DNA from: Chrysochromulina tobinii
Lineage: Eukaryota; Haptophyta; Prymnesiales; Chrysochromulinaceae
Direction of reading: 5' to 3'
DNA: 38,015 nucleotides
Assembly: GCA_001275005.1 (NCBI GenBank)
Contig: JWZX01003105.1
Coordinates: 1 to 38,015 of the forward strand
Part shown: piece by piece, positions 19,401 to 29,800 of the stretch
Layout of the letters: each line of letters begins with the position of its first letter
How positions within the stretch are numbered: position 1 is the first letter of the stretch
The notes under the pieces: model-generated
What the model saw: the letters and a program-made list of their open reading frames with translations, nothing else
Told to the model about the DNA's origin: nothing
Databases searched by the model: none
Position numbers and translations under genes: made by a program

Positions 19401-21514
19401 TCCTCGAGCTCTCGATCCGCAACGTGTCGGCGCTGCCGCAGCGCTTCGGCTTCTTGCCGTTGCCCAAGGAGCTCGATGTGCAGCCTGGGGACGCGATCGG
19501 CACGATCTTACCGGGCGAGACGCTCGTGCGGCGCGTGCTCTTCTCGCCCACGGCGGAGATCACTCACAAGATCACACTCACGTGCCGCACGTCGCTCAAC
19601 CGCACGTACCACCTCAAGTGCGTGGGCACGGGCATCCAGCCGATTCTGACGCTCTCGAGTGTGAAGCTCTCGCTCCCGCCGACCGTCGAAGGGGACACCT
19701 CGTTTGGCGACGTGACCCTCACCAACAGCTCGAAGCACGAGGCGCGCACCTTCGAGTTCGCGCCGCCGGTGGGCTCATGCCTCAAGCTAGCGCCCAAGGT
19801 GGGTACCCTGCCGCCGGGGGAGTCTGTGCGGGTGCGCATCGAGTTCACCGCTCCGGTCAACCCCGACACGAGCTACGCGCCGCACGGACGCAGCGGCGCA
19901 GGCGTGCCCGTCGTTACGGAGGGCGAGGAAGGCGGCGAGGAAGGCGCCGTGGCGGGCGCCGTGGCGGCGCCGGAGCCGTCGCCACCCTCAGCGGGCGGCG
20001 ACGAGGGCGCCGGCGGCGACGAGGGCCCGCCCGACACGGCGCCAGTCGAGTTGCTGCCAGGTGCTGTGCCGAGTGTCGCTGACGAGCCGTGGACCCTGCT
20101 GGCGCGCCCGACGGTGCTGTGCTTCGTGCGTGCTGAGGGGCAGCCACTGGATCACGCGGCGACCCTCTTCTTGGGCGTCGAGACGCCGGTGGTGGCGGTG
20201 CCGATGGTGCTTGCAAGCTCGGGCGGGGTCACGTCGGAGGTGGCGTTCGGCTCGGTGCCCGTCGGCCAGTCGCGCATGGTCTCGATTGCGATCATCTCGC
20301 GCGAGGACGTGGCGCTGCAGCTCACGGCTGACCCTTTGGAGGAGCTCGGTCCTTTTTCGCTCATCAACGCGCTGCCGCTGCTGCCGCCGCGCGGCGCCGT
20401 CGAGGTGCCGCTGCGCTATCTCCCCATGAAGCAGCTGCCAGGGCGCGAGACCCTCAAATTGCGAGCGGGCGGCTGCACCTTGTCGGTGGCGCTGAGTGGT
20501 CAGGGCGTCTCGCCCACACTACGGCTGCTCGGCCCTCAACCCGACCCACCGCCCGCGGGCGGCGCGCCCATCCCCGGTGTCTCCACACCCCAGATCGATC
20601 CGGAGACGGGGGAGCCGTCCAAGGTGAAGCTGGGGGGCGAGGCGAGGCGCTCGTACCGGAGCGACTCGTGCGTGCTCGTGCATTGCGGCGACGTGCTCGT
20701 GGGCTCCGAGGCGTCGAAGACGGTGACCATCGAGAACAAGTCTGCCTTTGCGGTGGGGTACGCGCTGAAGCTCCTCCAGGCGGGCCACACCAACAACGGG
20801 GCCGCACCCGTCTTTGATGTGTCGCCCACCGAGGCCGAGATTGCGGGTGGCGCCACGCTGACGCTCACGGTGCGCTTCGCGCCCGACCTTGCGTCGGATA
20901 GCTTCTGGCAGCTGCTTGAGGTGTCGGTGCCTAATCAGGAGAGCTCGCCGCATCTGCTCATGCTGCGCGGGCGGTCGTACGAGTCCGCGGGCTACGTGCT
21001 GGCGCCGGAGCAGCACTCGCAGGTTGGCCCCTCGCTGCTGCTCGCGAAGGCTCGCGACACCATCTGCCTGCCGACGCCCGCTCTCACTGGGATACCCGCC
21101 GCTGCGCCCACCGACAAACGCATCATTGAGGTGCTTCTCGTGCCGAGCGGCGCGGCGGGCGCTGCCACGGCCACGCTGCTCATCGGCAACTGCAAGGCCC
21201 TCGTGCCAGACCCGAAGGCGGCGGGGCTCGAATTCTCCTTTGAGGGGCTGGACGATGCTGCGAGTCGGCGCGGGTTTGGGGTAGAGCCTCTCAAGGGAGT
21301 GGTGAAGGAGGGGGAGCAACAGGCGATCAAGCTGAGCTTCACACTCAAGGAGGAGGCGCTCGCGGGCACCGAGCTCGGCGTGATCGCCTCGTTTGGCGTG
21401 CCGCAGTGGGCGGAGGTGAGTCTCAAGTGCGTGCTCAAGGGCGGCACCCCGCCGCCCGCGCAGCCGGAGACGATCGTGCTGCTCAAGGGGTACATTGCCG
21501 GGCGCTCCCATTAA
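16445..21514 (+). CDS. CFAP74: CFAP74-like axonemal central-pair protein
   Basis: 1,689 aa in one exon, ATG at 16445. N-terminal acidic segment (FDDEEDFDPLESYDPDPENE), then a long charged coiled coil (about residues 75-420, many RA/KAE repeats). From about 600 a series of ASH/MSP-type immunoglobulin-like domains begins: FICKPNVILFADFDVGKTYE, then LTNVSYTFNAFRP, then PPGRMSAGVTADLFIKFSP; later units include IDFGAVVMGETRRLPLTFVN, FGDVTLTNSS, VAFGSVPVGQSRMVSIAI and VLVGSEASKTVTIENKS. Coiled coil followed by ASH arrays and overall size fit CFAP74, a C1d central-pair component controlling ciliary beating. HYDIN or CFAP47-type proteins share ASH domains but are larger. A Gly/Glu/Ala-rich spacer at about 19915-20050 interrupts the array. 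Confidence 0.75.
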   Translation: MATHLPPPPSGFLSFDDEEDFDPLESYDPDPENEPAMPAASGPDVAADAAALLKKATHSNGMLSTYDDDKTYKDRVHRARVAGDFQYLRKRAEDASEAASVAQRNERTQGERYEELRNRSAEAEAEVERLTDLGKTQPNIGAQQAAHSRLADALGAERAQAETMSRAVAAARAAEVERDAVLLELTHKRREHEGLEHTTHAEESMQQLAAPGRAARERAAAERIVKGSRDAEERAKAAEHVRQQQARSQLEQARAGHKRAVLSLRERVAKEREGADEIAEGYRQRNDERAVAVMELKESTAAISAQMRAANAKRAERQAEVERSRQAEKAAILAAGGNPYMVFRQREEEARLARERAKMERQLDANMTELQGTILQGYKEEAEKRDKAKTSREMIEAKAKAISSNGKAQSNTKFMFENTKAKVSVIDPTSKLDHINPSQHMTVKSRPDWKMGLTTAEAGVDNLGMGSGNTKYGGKIVVDPDVVDYYAEKYPEVTAEMMAKAEVKVAKARAAGVPPGGHKTAIALPEPTAATVRLMAAEASARHEAVDELLEPEAEGLWESAVDGVEGPLRPSKGAKENAFGLRELSTLEKRYMAEAQARQKPNQIIPQVVGGKTWSGPAFICKPNVILFADFDVGKTYEIKFTLTNVSYTFNAFRPAALPDAVASFFELSHVPPGRMSAGVTADLFIKFSPKINQDIESEITFNTATGPMTVPLKATTKKAKIALATPTIDFGAVVMGETRRLPLTFVNGGALDCPLTISTLHATMPTDPPADGEAIGGEEPAPLPPLFTFDAGVEQTVVKGYDTTTIMLTFAPRQPGDAATLFKLGYGPAQPDDEISVHGLGVAVPIYVERDTIDLLTCCYDGLYRESVVLHNRSKTALKVNVLVPRPLKGYLEFVPSTGFVQARSPFAVSLKLRANPDILKTCEQYITDEVLSIPISVSVPEQVLPVSFMLRAQLTDPTLRFERDGLEVSTLHFGSCPLNASRILELSIRNVSALPQRFGFLPLPKELDVQPGDAIGTILPGETLVRRVLFSPTAEITHKITLTCRTSLNRTYHLKCVGTGIQPILTLSSVKLSLPPTVEGDTSFGDVTLTNSSKHEARTFEFAPPVGSCLKLAPKVGTLPPGESVRVRIEFTAPVNPDTSYAPHGRSGAGVPVVTEGEEGGEEGAVAGAVAAPEPSPPSAGGDEGAGGDEGPPDTAPVELLPGAVPSVADEPWTLLARPTVLCFVRAEGQPLDHAATLFLGVETPVVAVPMVLASSGGVTSEVAFGSVPVGQSRMVSIAIISREDVALQLTADPLEELGPFSLINALPLLPPRGAVEVPLRYLPMKQLPGRETLKLRAGGCTLSVALSGQGVSPTLRLLGPQPDPPPAGGAPIPGVSTPQIDPETGEPSKVKLGGEARRSYRSDSCVLVHCGDVLVGSEASKTVTIENKSAFAVGYALKLLQAGHTNNGAAPVFDVSPTEAEIAGGATLTLTVRFAPDLASDSFWQLLEVSVPNQESSPHLLMLRGRSYESAGYVLAPEQHSQVGPSLLLAKARDTICLPTPALTGIPAAAPTDKRIIEVLLVPSGAAGAATATLLIGNCKALVPDPKAAGLEFSFEGLDDAASRRGFGVEPLKGVVKEGEQQAIKLSFTLKEEALAGTELGVIASFGVPQWAEVSLKCVLKGGTPPPAQPETIVLLKGYIAGRSH

Positions 21515-21891
21515 AGACGCATAGGTATCGAGAGGCGACACAGGCAGAGGGGGAGATGCCCCGCCCGGACGCCTCACTCTGCTGTGGGCAGTGGGGTCTC
21601 CACTGCAAAGGCCGAGCCCACCCCCGCGCATTTTGCGTGTCCGGTGAGGGCAGTCGCGCTGTGAGTGTACATGTGTACCGCCCCAGGATGCACAGCCGAT
21701 CACCGATGCGAGGCAGGACGAAGCTACCAGTGCTGCATTTTTTTAATGGCCAAACATAGACTTTCTTCGCAGACGCTCGCGCCGGTCGAGGACTTCTGGA
21801 TCAGGGTGTCACAAGTCCTCTTGGCTTTGGGAGCGTCCACGCTGCCCCTGGAGCCGATAGGGGATCCTATCGTGAGATTGAACCCTTTTCT
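21515..21891. other. Intergenic, about 380 bp
   Basis: This holds the 3' region of the CFAP74-like gene and the presumed promoter of the secretory Thr-rich gene. A T-rich run near 21737 and two overlapping short palindromic words near 21855-21875 are visible. No gene recognised. Confidence 0.4.
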
Positions 21892-23116
21892 ATGAGACTA
21901 CGGCACCTGCATTGCGTGTGTGCCTGCTTGTTTCTCGCGGGCACGCGCGGCTACATCACCACCAAGGCCGAGGTTTTGGAAGAAGAGGTCTCGAAGCGAA
22001 AGACGGTGGTGAGTTCGCTGGATGCAGCACCCGTCAATCTTCTTTCAACCTCATGAGTTGCCGCCTTCCCCCGGGGGGTCTGCCCTCACCTCCCGTCCGC
22101 AGGATAACATCATCGCCTCACTCGAGGCGGCGCAGCAGTCAGTCGACTCGAGCAGCTTGACGGAGCTCGAGCAGCGCTCGGCTCGGGCAGCGCTACGGCC
22201 AGTGCTGGCCGAGGCCCTGCGCGCAGCGGCCGAGCTCGAGCGCATCGCGGCGGGCCCGGAGCCGGGCAGCGCGGCCGATCCCGAGCCGAAGCAGCAGCTT
22301 TCGGATGGTGAGCCGACCCAAGCGCTTCGATGGGCGTCACTCAACGGGACGTCGCCGGACGACGAGGCACGCCAGGACATTTTGCGCGCTTCTGACGACC
22401 TCGTGCATGCTTCTGAGATCATGCGTGCTTCTGATGAGGCAGCAGGCAGCAGCGATGGGGCCGAGGCGAAAGGGGACGCGACGGGCAAGACGGGGAGCGA
22501 AGGCGAGGGCGAGCCGCCCTACGCGATCTTCCTCGAGCTCGGCGAAAATGTACTGCAGCAGCCGGCTCTGCTCGCGACGCCGACGATCACGACGACCACG
22601 ATGACCGAGAGTGGGAGGCACGGGAAAACCACCACCACCACTACTACTACCACCACGACGACCATCACCACCACCACGGTGTCGGCGGACGCGGAGACGA
22701 GTGAGACGAGTGGGTTGTTGGCGGCTGTAGAGACCCGCCTGTCCGCTCTACTGCACGCGATGCTGCCGTCCGCTCTCGCCTCCCTCGCGCCGCCGAGCAT
22801 GCCGTCGCCGCCGCCCACCGGCGTGCCCGTTATAATGCCGTCGGTGGCAGCAGAGGCGGCCAGTGCCGCCTCAGGCATTGCGGCGGAGGAAGAGGTGAGC
22901 GGTGGCTCGGTCGCTGACGTGGCTTCCGCTGACGTGGCTTCGGGCGCGCTGGAGGTCAGCAGCGGCGAGGCTGCGTTCGTCGGGTCGACATTCGTCGAGT
23001 CGGCGTCCGTTGAGGCCAGCAGCGGTGCTCCGCTACCCTCCCCCGACGCGTCGCCCGAGCCATCGCCCGAGGCGCCGACCATGCCGATCGACGTGCTCGA
23101 GACACAGAGCCATTGA
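21892..23116 (+). CDS. Secreted or organelle-targeted Thr/Ser/Ala-rich protein, two exons
   Basis: Exon 1 is 21892..22008 and exon 2 is 22103..23116. The 94-nt intron has a strong donor (GTGAGT) and acceptor (CGTCCGCAG), phase 0 at both ends, giving 376 aa. Exon 1 encodes a clear signal peptide (MRLRHLHCVCACLFLAG then TRG) and a charged helix (KAEVLEEEVSKRK). Exon 2 continues with a helical segment (about 40-95), an acidic low-complexity region, a run of about 20 Thr with few interruptions near residue 200, and a Ser/Ala/Val-rich tail with SPDASPEPSPEAP. No enzymatic motif. A cell-surface or secreted, possibly O-glycosylated protein is inferred. The reading that starts at 22022 instead lies inside the intron and lacks the signal peptide. 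Confidence 0.65.
22623..22680 (+). repeat. ACC/ACT triplet repeat encoding poly-Thr
   Basis: A run of ACC, ACT, ACG triplets encodes almost uninterrupted Thr in the secretory protein. Mixed synonymous codons suggest either an old microsatellite or selection for Thr. Confidence 0.8.
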
Positions 23117-23848
23117 GACAAGGGGCTGGCGGCCCCAATCGCCGGGCGCTGGCGCGTGATGCGGGCGCAGACACGATGTGGTTGAGAATGCGCCCTCGCA
23201 CTGCGCGTTGATCGCCGCTTTGCACAAGTTTTCTATGGGGTGCGCGCGACCGTGTTGGCCTCCTTCGCGCCAACGATCTCCGTAATCGCGAATAGTTCTG
23301 AGCGCCCTTGTAGGCAAACGGGGGTAAAGTCCAAAGTCGGCATGCAAGTGCCAAGTCGGGAGGTGGTGCGCCCGTGCGCCGAGCCGGAGTCGAGACCCGC
23401 ATGCTGGAGTGGTCGAGTGGACAACCGGCGCCGGCATGCTCCGGAGTGGCCGCACCGGCGCGGCGAAAATGGAAAAAAAGCTTAGCTAAACGAAACGCGC
23501 GCCGGACGAATAAATCACAATATATATAGAAAATACCGAGGCCTCCGCGGGCTCCGCTCGCACGCTTGCTCGACCATCTTACAGTTTACACGGTAAGGGG
23601 GGCGCGCGTCGACTGTGCACGTCCACTGGACTGTAATCCGCCCGCGATCCCTACCCGCCACCCACAGTGTCGTCGCCTCGTCAGGCACCCCCGAAGACGC
23701 ACAGCTGTTGCCCACCCTCTACTGCCCATGGTTGCCCACGTCTCTTAAGGAATGCACCGCTCTCTTCCTCTTTCCTGTCTCATGCATGGCCCTCTCATGC
23801 CTCATGCACGGGCACGGCCCCTAGAGCATGCATGCACGGGCACGGCCC
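23117..23848. other. Intergenic, about 730 bp, convergent 3' ends
   Basis: This lies between the stop of the secretory protein gene and the stop of the RND gene. An AT-rich island at about 23505-23545 (AATAAATCACAATATATATA) stands out against GC-rich flanks and may serve 3'-end formation. A 28-bp repeat sits at the right edge. No credible gene seen. Confidence 0.4.
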
Positions 23849-23855
23849 CTAGAGC
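23806..23855. repeat. 28-bp tandem repeat spanning the RND gene stop codon
   Basis: The 22-nt core GCACGGGCACGGCCCCTAGAGC occurs at 23806..23827 and again at 23834..23855 with a CATGCAT spacer. The second copy contains the stop codon of the minus-strand RND gene (23849-23851), so a stop-like CTA is duplicated just downstream. Confidence 0.8.
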
Positions 23856-26800
23856 AGCTCGTCGTCCACGTCTTCCTTGCCGTTGCGCGAGGGTGGCGGC
23901 AAGCGCGAGGGTGGCGGCAAGCCGCGATCTGGCGCGTGGCGCGGCGGCATGGCGCCCATGGCCGAATCTGAGTGGTAGCGCGGCCCGTATCGCTCCGGGC
24001 CGAGGCCGCCGCCTGACTCGACGAGCTGGACCGACCAGCCATCGCCCTCCGAGTGCGGCGCGGTGATGGCGGGTGGGGCCTCCTCTGGCTCCTCGTTCGG
24101 TTGGGCTGTGTGATAGCCGCGTGTCGCCTTCGGGCCGACGAGCATGAGGACGACCAAGAAAGCGAGCGAGAAGCACGCGGAGACGATGGTGACCAGAAAA
24201 AAGATCTGGCCAAACTCGCGGAGGAGCAGCAGCTGTGCGGCGAGCACGGGCGAGACGGCGAGCAGCGTCGTCGCGGCGGACGAAACGATCGACGAGGCCC
24301 GGGCGAAGACAGTCGCGCGGCTCTTATAGAAGCGATCGGCAAAGAGTGAGTTCTTGTATGCGTGTGCGAGGTGGATGATGTAGTCGACCGACATGCCTAC
24401 GACCAATGAGAGGGCGAGGGCGGAGGTGACTCCAAGGGGGATCGCGAGCAACTTCATCACGCCGAGGAGCGTCACCACCATCGCGATCAGGCAGTAGAGC
24501 GCCACGTAGCTGATGATGAGCGAGCGCGAGAAGAGGGCGATCGCCGCCATCGACACGAAGGGCGTCACTGTGAGCGCGGTGGACACCGACGAGAAGAACG
24601 CCATCTCTGTAGCGAGCACACTCCACTTGGCGCACGTGTGCACGCCGTACTGCAGCGGGCTCGACGCCTCGGAGACCAGAGAGGGCACGTCAGCGCCGCC
24701 AGCGAGTCCGAGCCTCCACAGTGGCTCCACGATCATCACGCTCGCATTCTGTGCCGCGCTCGCATTCTGTCCACAGTCGTCGCCGTAGCACACGACGTCC
24801 CGGTCGAAGGGCTCGCGCACGGCCCGTGGCGCGTGCTCAAGAAAGGCATCCCATTCGCCCTTGAAGTTGCGGAGCAGGGGTGGATCGGCCACCAGACCGA
24901 TGGCGCCCTGCCCGCCTGTGGGGAACTTGCTCGGCAGGTCGCCGATCCTGATCCAGATCACCTTGCCGTGGTCTTGACAATCGTGCTCGCTCGGCGGGCA
25001 GATCTTGAGCCCCACGTCAGCCACTAGCCACCACTTGCGCCCGAGGAGCTCGCGCACCGTCTCGTCGAACAGGCGGGGCTCGATGGGGAAGGGTTGGCCC
25101 TGCGCCACCCGGTCGTCATGCAGCTCCTTCATGAAGCACTGGACCTCCTCCGGCGCGTGGTCGGGATGCAGCGGGGAGCGCGCGCCGTGCAGCAGCTCAC
25201 AGAACGCCAGGAGCTCGAGCTGCGTGCTCGTGGCGCTCGCGTCGAAGCCCTCGATAAGCTCGGGCGCGTTCTTGCTCCATGCGACATTTTTCCCGATTTC
25301 GCCGCCGCACATCTCCTCTTTGCAACCGCTCGTGCCAAAGTAGAGGCGGCAGCGCTCGGCCTCGGGTAGGCTCGTCCTCGATGGCATGGGGCCGCTCAGC
25401 AGGGGCGTGTTGTTGAGATCAATGACGGAGCCTGAGAGAGTCCAGAGAGAGCTGCCGAGGGTCATGCACACGATCGCGGTCATGAGGAGCGCACACGCCG
25501 AGGGGATGCGAGCAGTCGCGTGCGGCGCGTCCTCGGTCGAGAAGCCGCAGAAGTTCACGCCAGTGTACCATGCTTCCATGGCACCGAAAATGGGGACCAC
25601 ATTGATGAAGGAGAAGAGGGCGAGCGTGACCACGAGCATGTATTGCACCGGCCAGAACGCGTGGTACTCCATGGTGATGTGGCCACCACTCGCCAGCGAC
25701 ATCATGAAGCACGCGCCCATGAGGCTCGCACACAGCGCGCACACGCCGAACGAGACGCGCCGGAGCACGCGCCGATCGTGCCCAAAGGCCTGGGCGAGGA
25801 CGCCGCCACTGTACAGTCCGTGGGTGAGCGGCGTGGCCGCACTCAGGACGCCGAAGAGCAAGATGCCTAATGTCTCCCACCAGAACCAGCCGTCCAAGAG
25901 CGGCAGCAGCAGCGCCATCCCCAAGCAGACGCCGCCCGCCATGCGCAGACGGCGAGGCGCGTCGTCGGCGCGCGGCGAGGGCGCGAAGAGGGCGATGGCG
26001 AGGCCGCGCTTGAACAGGTACCCGAGGAAGCCAAGCAGCACACCATGCAGCGCTAGGGTCAGCTCCAGCAGCATGGGCAGCGCGCGGATCGAACCGAACA
26101 GTGCATTGGAGAGCGTCGTGTTGAACGTGATCACCAAGGAGAAGAGCACGCCATGCTGCACGACGGCGGCCGCGATCGCGAGCCTCTCGCCCAAGTCGTA
26201 CAGCTCCTCCTCTGTCGCGCCGGGCAGAGGGCGAGCGCCCCAACGAGAGGCGGCCGTCTCGCCGCTCATTTGAAGGTCGGCGGCGTTGAGCAGCCAAATC
26301 GCATCCGCGGAGAGGAGCGCGGCCAGCAGCAGGCCGTGCCAATTGGCAGCATCAAAGGAGGGCCAGAGGCCCTCCGGCCATCCGGGCAGCGCGTCCTGCG
26401 TGATGAAGATCCACAGCGTGGTGACGAAGCAGAAGAGGGCCCCAAAGAGGGCGAGCTGCGAGGGGATCGGCGAGCGCTTCGACGCCTCGGTGGGGTGGAG
26501 CATGTGCACTGGCCGGCCCGTGCGGAAGACATTGGAGAGGGCAAGCAGCGGCGGCACGTGCCCGAGTAGCGAGAAGGCGAGCAAGTTGGACGCAATGATG
26601 GCACGCGGGCCGAAGGCGGCGTTGAAGGCCTCTGGAATGAGCGCCAGGATCAACACGATCGTGCCCGCGATTAGAAAGCCCGCCGCCATCGTTTGCAGCC
26701 GGCGCAGCAGCTTGCCACGGCGCTCCGGCTCGCGCTGGATGTACGCAGGCGGCGCGAAAAAGCCCAGCGGCTCGCCGAAGAGGATGACGCGCGCGCCAAC

Positions 26801-29800
26801 AGCTGAGAGCGCCCCGTCGAGTAGCCAGAGAGCCGCGAGGCAGCCGCCGACGAAGATGGGCCAGCCCGAGCCGCTCTTGAGCCCATCAATCCAGCCGGGC
26901 AGGAGCCGGCAGTGCGCGAGCTCGTCGAGAGTCAGATGATGGTCCCCATCATTGCCGTCGCAGACCACCGGGTTGTTGGCCTTGAACCAGGCGACGAGCG
27001 CGGAGACGCCGAAGAAAAGCACCATCAGCCCATGCCCGAGGAGCGACGCGTCGCGGGCCCGCTCCGAGAACTCGGTCGGTACGAAGAAGGAGCTCTCACG
27101 ATTCTTGAGCGCCACCTGCGCGATCGAAGCGTGTGCGGCGGCGTTGGCCAGGCACCAGAGCACCACCAGGTTAGCGAGGCCTGGCGGGAGCGTGCGCGCG
27201 ATGGGCAGCCCCGAGAGGAAGATCATGAACCATCCCGCGTGCGAGTGGACGGAGGAGGCGATCAAGAACTGCGCCTTGTACTCGGGCCGCGAACGAAAGT
27301 GCCACACGGGCTCACCAAAAAAGGCAGCTTGTGCCGCGAGCGAGAGCATCGCCGCATCATAGAGCCAGACGATGCCGAGGAAGAGAGAAATCCCGCCTGG
27401 TCCCGACCAAGTCCAATGTAACGGCCAGCCGCCGCCTTGCAGGTCGCCGTTGACAATCGAGAAGATGATGATGCCAAAGATGCCGCTCGCGGCCGAGGCG
27501 GCCACATACGCGCCCGTGGCCGCCGAAGGCTGCTCCCGCATCCACTCGGTGACGCTGACCACCCACCACTGGGTCTGGTAGTGAGCGACCGCGGCCACGC
27601 GCCCGAAGAAGACTGAATGGAGAAGGAGCAGCAGCCCGAGGAGGTTGCCGAGCGGCGAGGCGGCCTCGCGCGCAAAGTCACACAAGAAGAGGGCGAGGTA
27701 CATGAGCGCGAACCCAAGGGTGGCCATGAAGGAGGCGACGACGCCCACGCCAGTGACGAAGGCCGCGGGCGTCTCACCATGCGCTGGCGACTGGAAGAAG
27801 CCTACTGTTCGGTCCGTGTACAGCGCAAACGTGAGGCCTCCCAAGAGGACAGCATCGTACACGCAGAGCACCGAGAGCGTCGCACCAACCCACGCGGGGC
27901 CGCTCTCGTAGTCCGGAATGTGCTGGCCGGTCGCCAGCAGGTGCGCGTACCTGTGAGTGGATCAATCAGAGGTCATCAGAGGCCGTCAGAGGTCATCCGA
28001 GGACGTCAGAGGTCATCCGAGGTCATCAGAGGTCATCCGAGGTTATCAGCGTACCGCGCAGGCAGGTTGGACGCCGCGGCCTCGGGCGCGGTCAGAGAGG
28101 TGATCCGTGTAGTGTTGAGGCCTTCGACGGATCGAAAGAGATGGCTGGGATTCGAGGGTGGCAGGCGCGCGCGCTCGATGATGCCGGCCATCAGAGGGTC
28201 GGGCGCGAAGGTGAACGAGGCGTCGCTGCCCGGCGAGAGTTTGAGCGCAAACGGCGTGAGGACCACTACGACAGCAGCGAAGCCAGCAAGGATGAGGCCT
28301 TTATTGTCCCACAGATAGCGGTGGACGGCCTGCAGTGCGAGCAGGCGTTCCTTTTGCTTGCGCTGCCGCTCCGCCGGGTTGGGTGGCGGTGCGTATGGAT
28401 TGAGTCGCCCTCGCTCCTCGAGCAAGAGCAGCGCCGGCAGGTACACTCCACACAGCCCAAAGTTGATGAAGATGAGCGTGCCGCCGCACAGCCCGAACTG
28501 GTAGACGGACTTGATCTCGGACAGGCAGTTGATGAAGAGCGAGGCGGCGGTGGTCGCGTTGGCGTAGAATAGGGGTACAGACGCCTGGCGTACTGTCCAT
28601 TCGATCCGCTCCTCTTCTGAGGCGGGCTGGCCGCGACGGTTCATGAGCATGCGGCTCTGCGCCCAAGTCTCGTGAAGGACGAAGATATTGTCGGCGGAGA
28701 CGCCCACGACAACGGCGAGCGAGGCGGCGGCGAAGGCGGAGAGCGTGCTCTCGAAGAAGATCACGCACACCACAAAGTACATGAAGGGGAAGGAAAGCAA
28801 GATCTGCAGTGCGGCCAGCCCCGCGAGACGCCATTGGCCGAAGTAGGCTCGCATGTAGCAGCCCACAAAGACGACGGAGAGGAAGACGAGGAAGAGGTCG
28901 TTATAGAGGAGCACGAGCAGCTCGGCGGTCATCAACTCGAGCGGCCCGCCAAAGTACACATGGACGTACCAGCTCTTCGACCAGGACGACGCGGAGACGT
29001 CGTAGAGCTTCTGAGCGAGAGCGTACCACTTGTCGCCCGTCATGGCGCTTCGTCGGACAGAGAGCGTCGAGCGTAAGTACGATGCGCGGGCGCGCTCGTG
29101 GTTTGCACGCTGCAGGTCCGCACCCTGCCGCTCGTGCGAGGCCGCGTACATCTCATCGGCGTCGAGCAGTTCCGTTGGCGCATCGACCGACAGGAAGCCG
29201 TCGCATGCATTCGACTCAAGCCACTGCACCGTCTTCGCCACGTCGTCCGAGTCAAAGGGCGGCAGCGCGCAGCCACCGTCGTGCTCGACTGCAAGGCGGC
29301 CGTCGAAAAAGAGCTGGGGCAACGTGCGGTTGCGCGAGGCATACGGGTACAGATAGTTGAGCACTGAGTCGATGGGTTTACAACCTTCCGAGGCAGGCCC
29401 ACCGCCTGGCGCCATGTAGCACACCTCTTCCATCTTCATCCACTCCCACAGTTCGCGCTCGAGGTCGTGTACCTCCTTGAGCTGGCGCAGCGCGAGCATA
29501 TTGGACGCGCCCAGCCCGCGCCGCTCGTACACCAGCGTCACGTTCTCGTAATCGCCGTCGTATGCCAGCCGCCGCCCATGTGCCTCGTCCGCCGCCAGCG
29601 AGCTGTCCTCGTCAGCGAGCCGTCGCCCCAGGCCCGGGAAACTGCGCGCGTCGTCGAGCTTGCCGAGCTCGTAGAAGTGGCGCACGTCCACATGCTTTGT
29701 CGCGATGAACATGTTCTCGTTCACCGAGAAGAGGGTGGACGCGGCGAGCACCACCCAAAGCGTTGCGACACCCGCTGCAAAGAAGACGATAAGAAGCACC

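Noticed and set aside
22022-22102. Start of the Thr-rich protein at 22022
   Set aside because: These codons lie between a strong GTGAGT donor and a CCGCAG acceptor; splicing supplies a signal peptide instead.
27968-28047. Eight short regular repeats, at first glance CRISPR-like
   Set aside because: Units are 10 bp with no spacers and lie inside a spliceosomal-type intron of a eukaryotic gene; it is a minisatellite.
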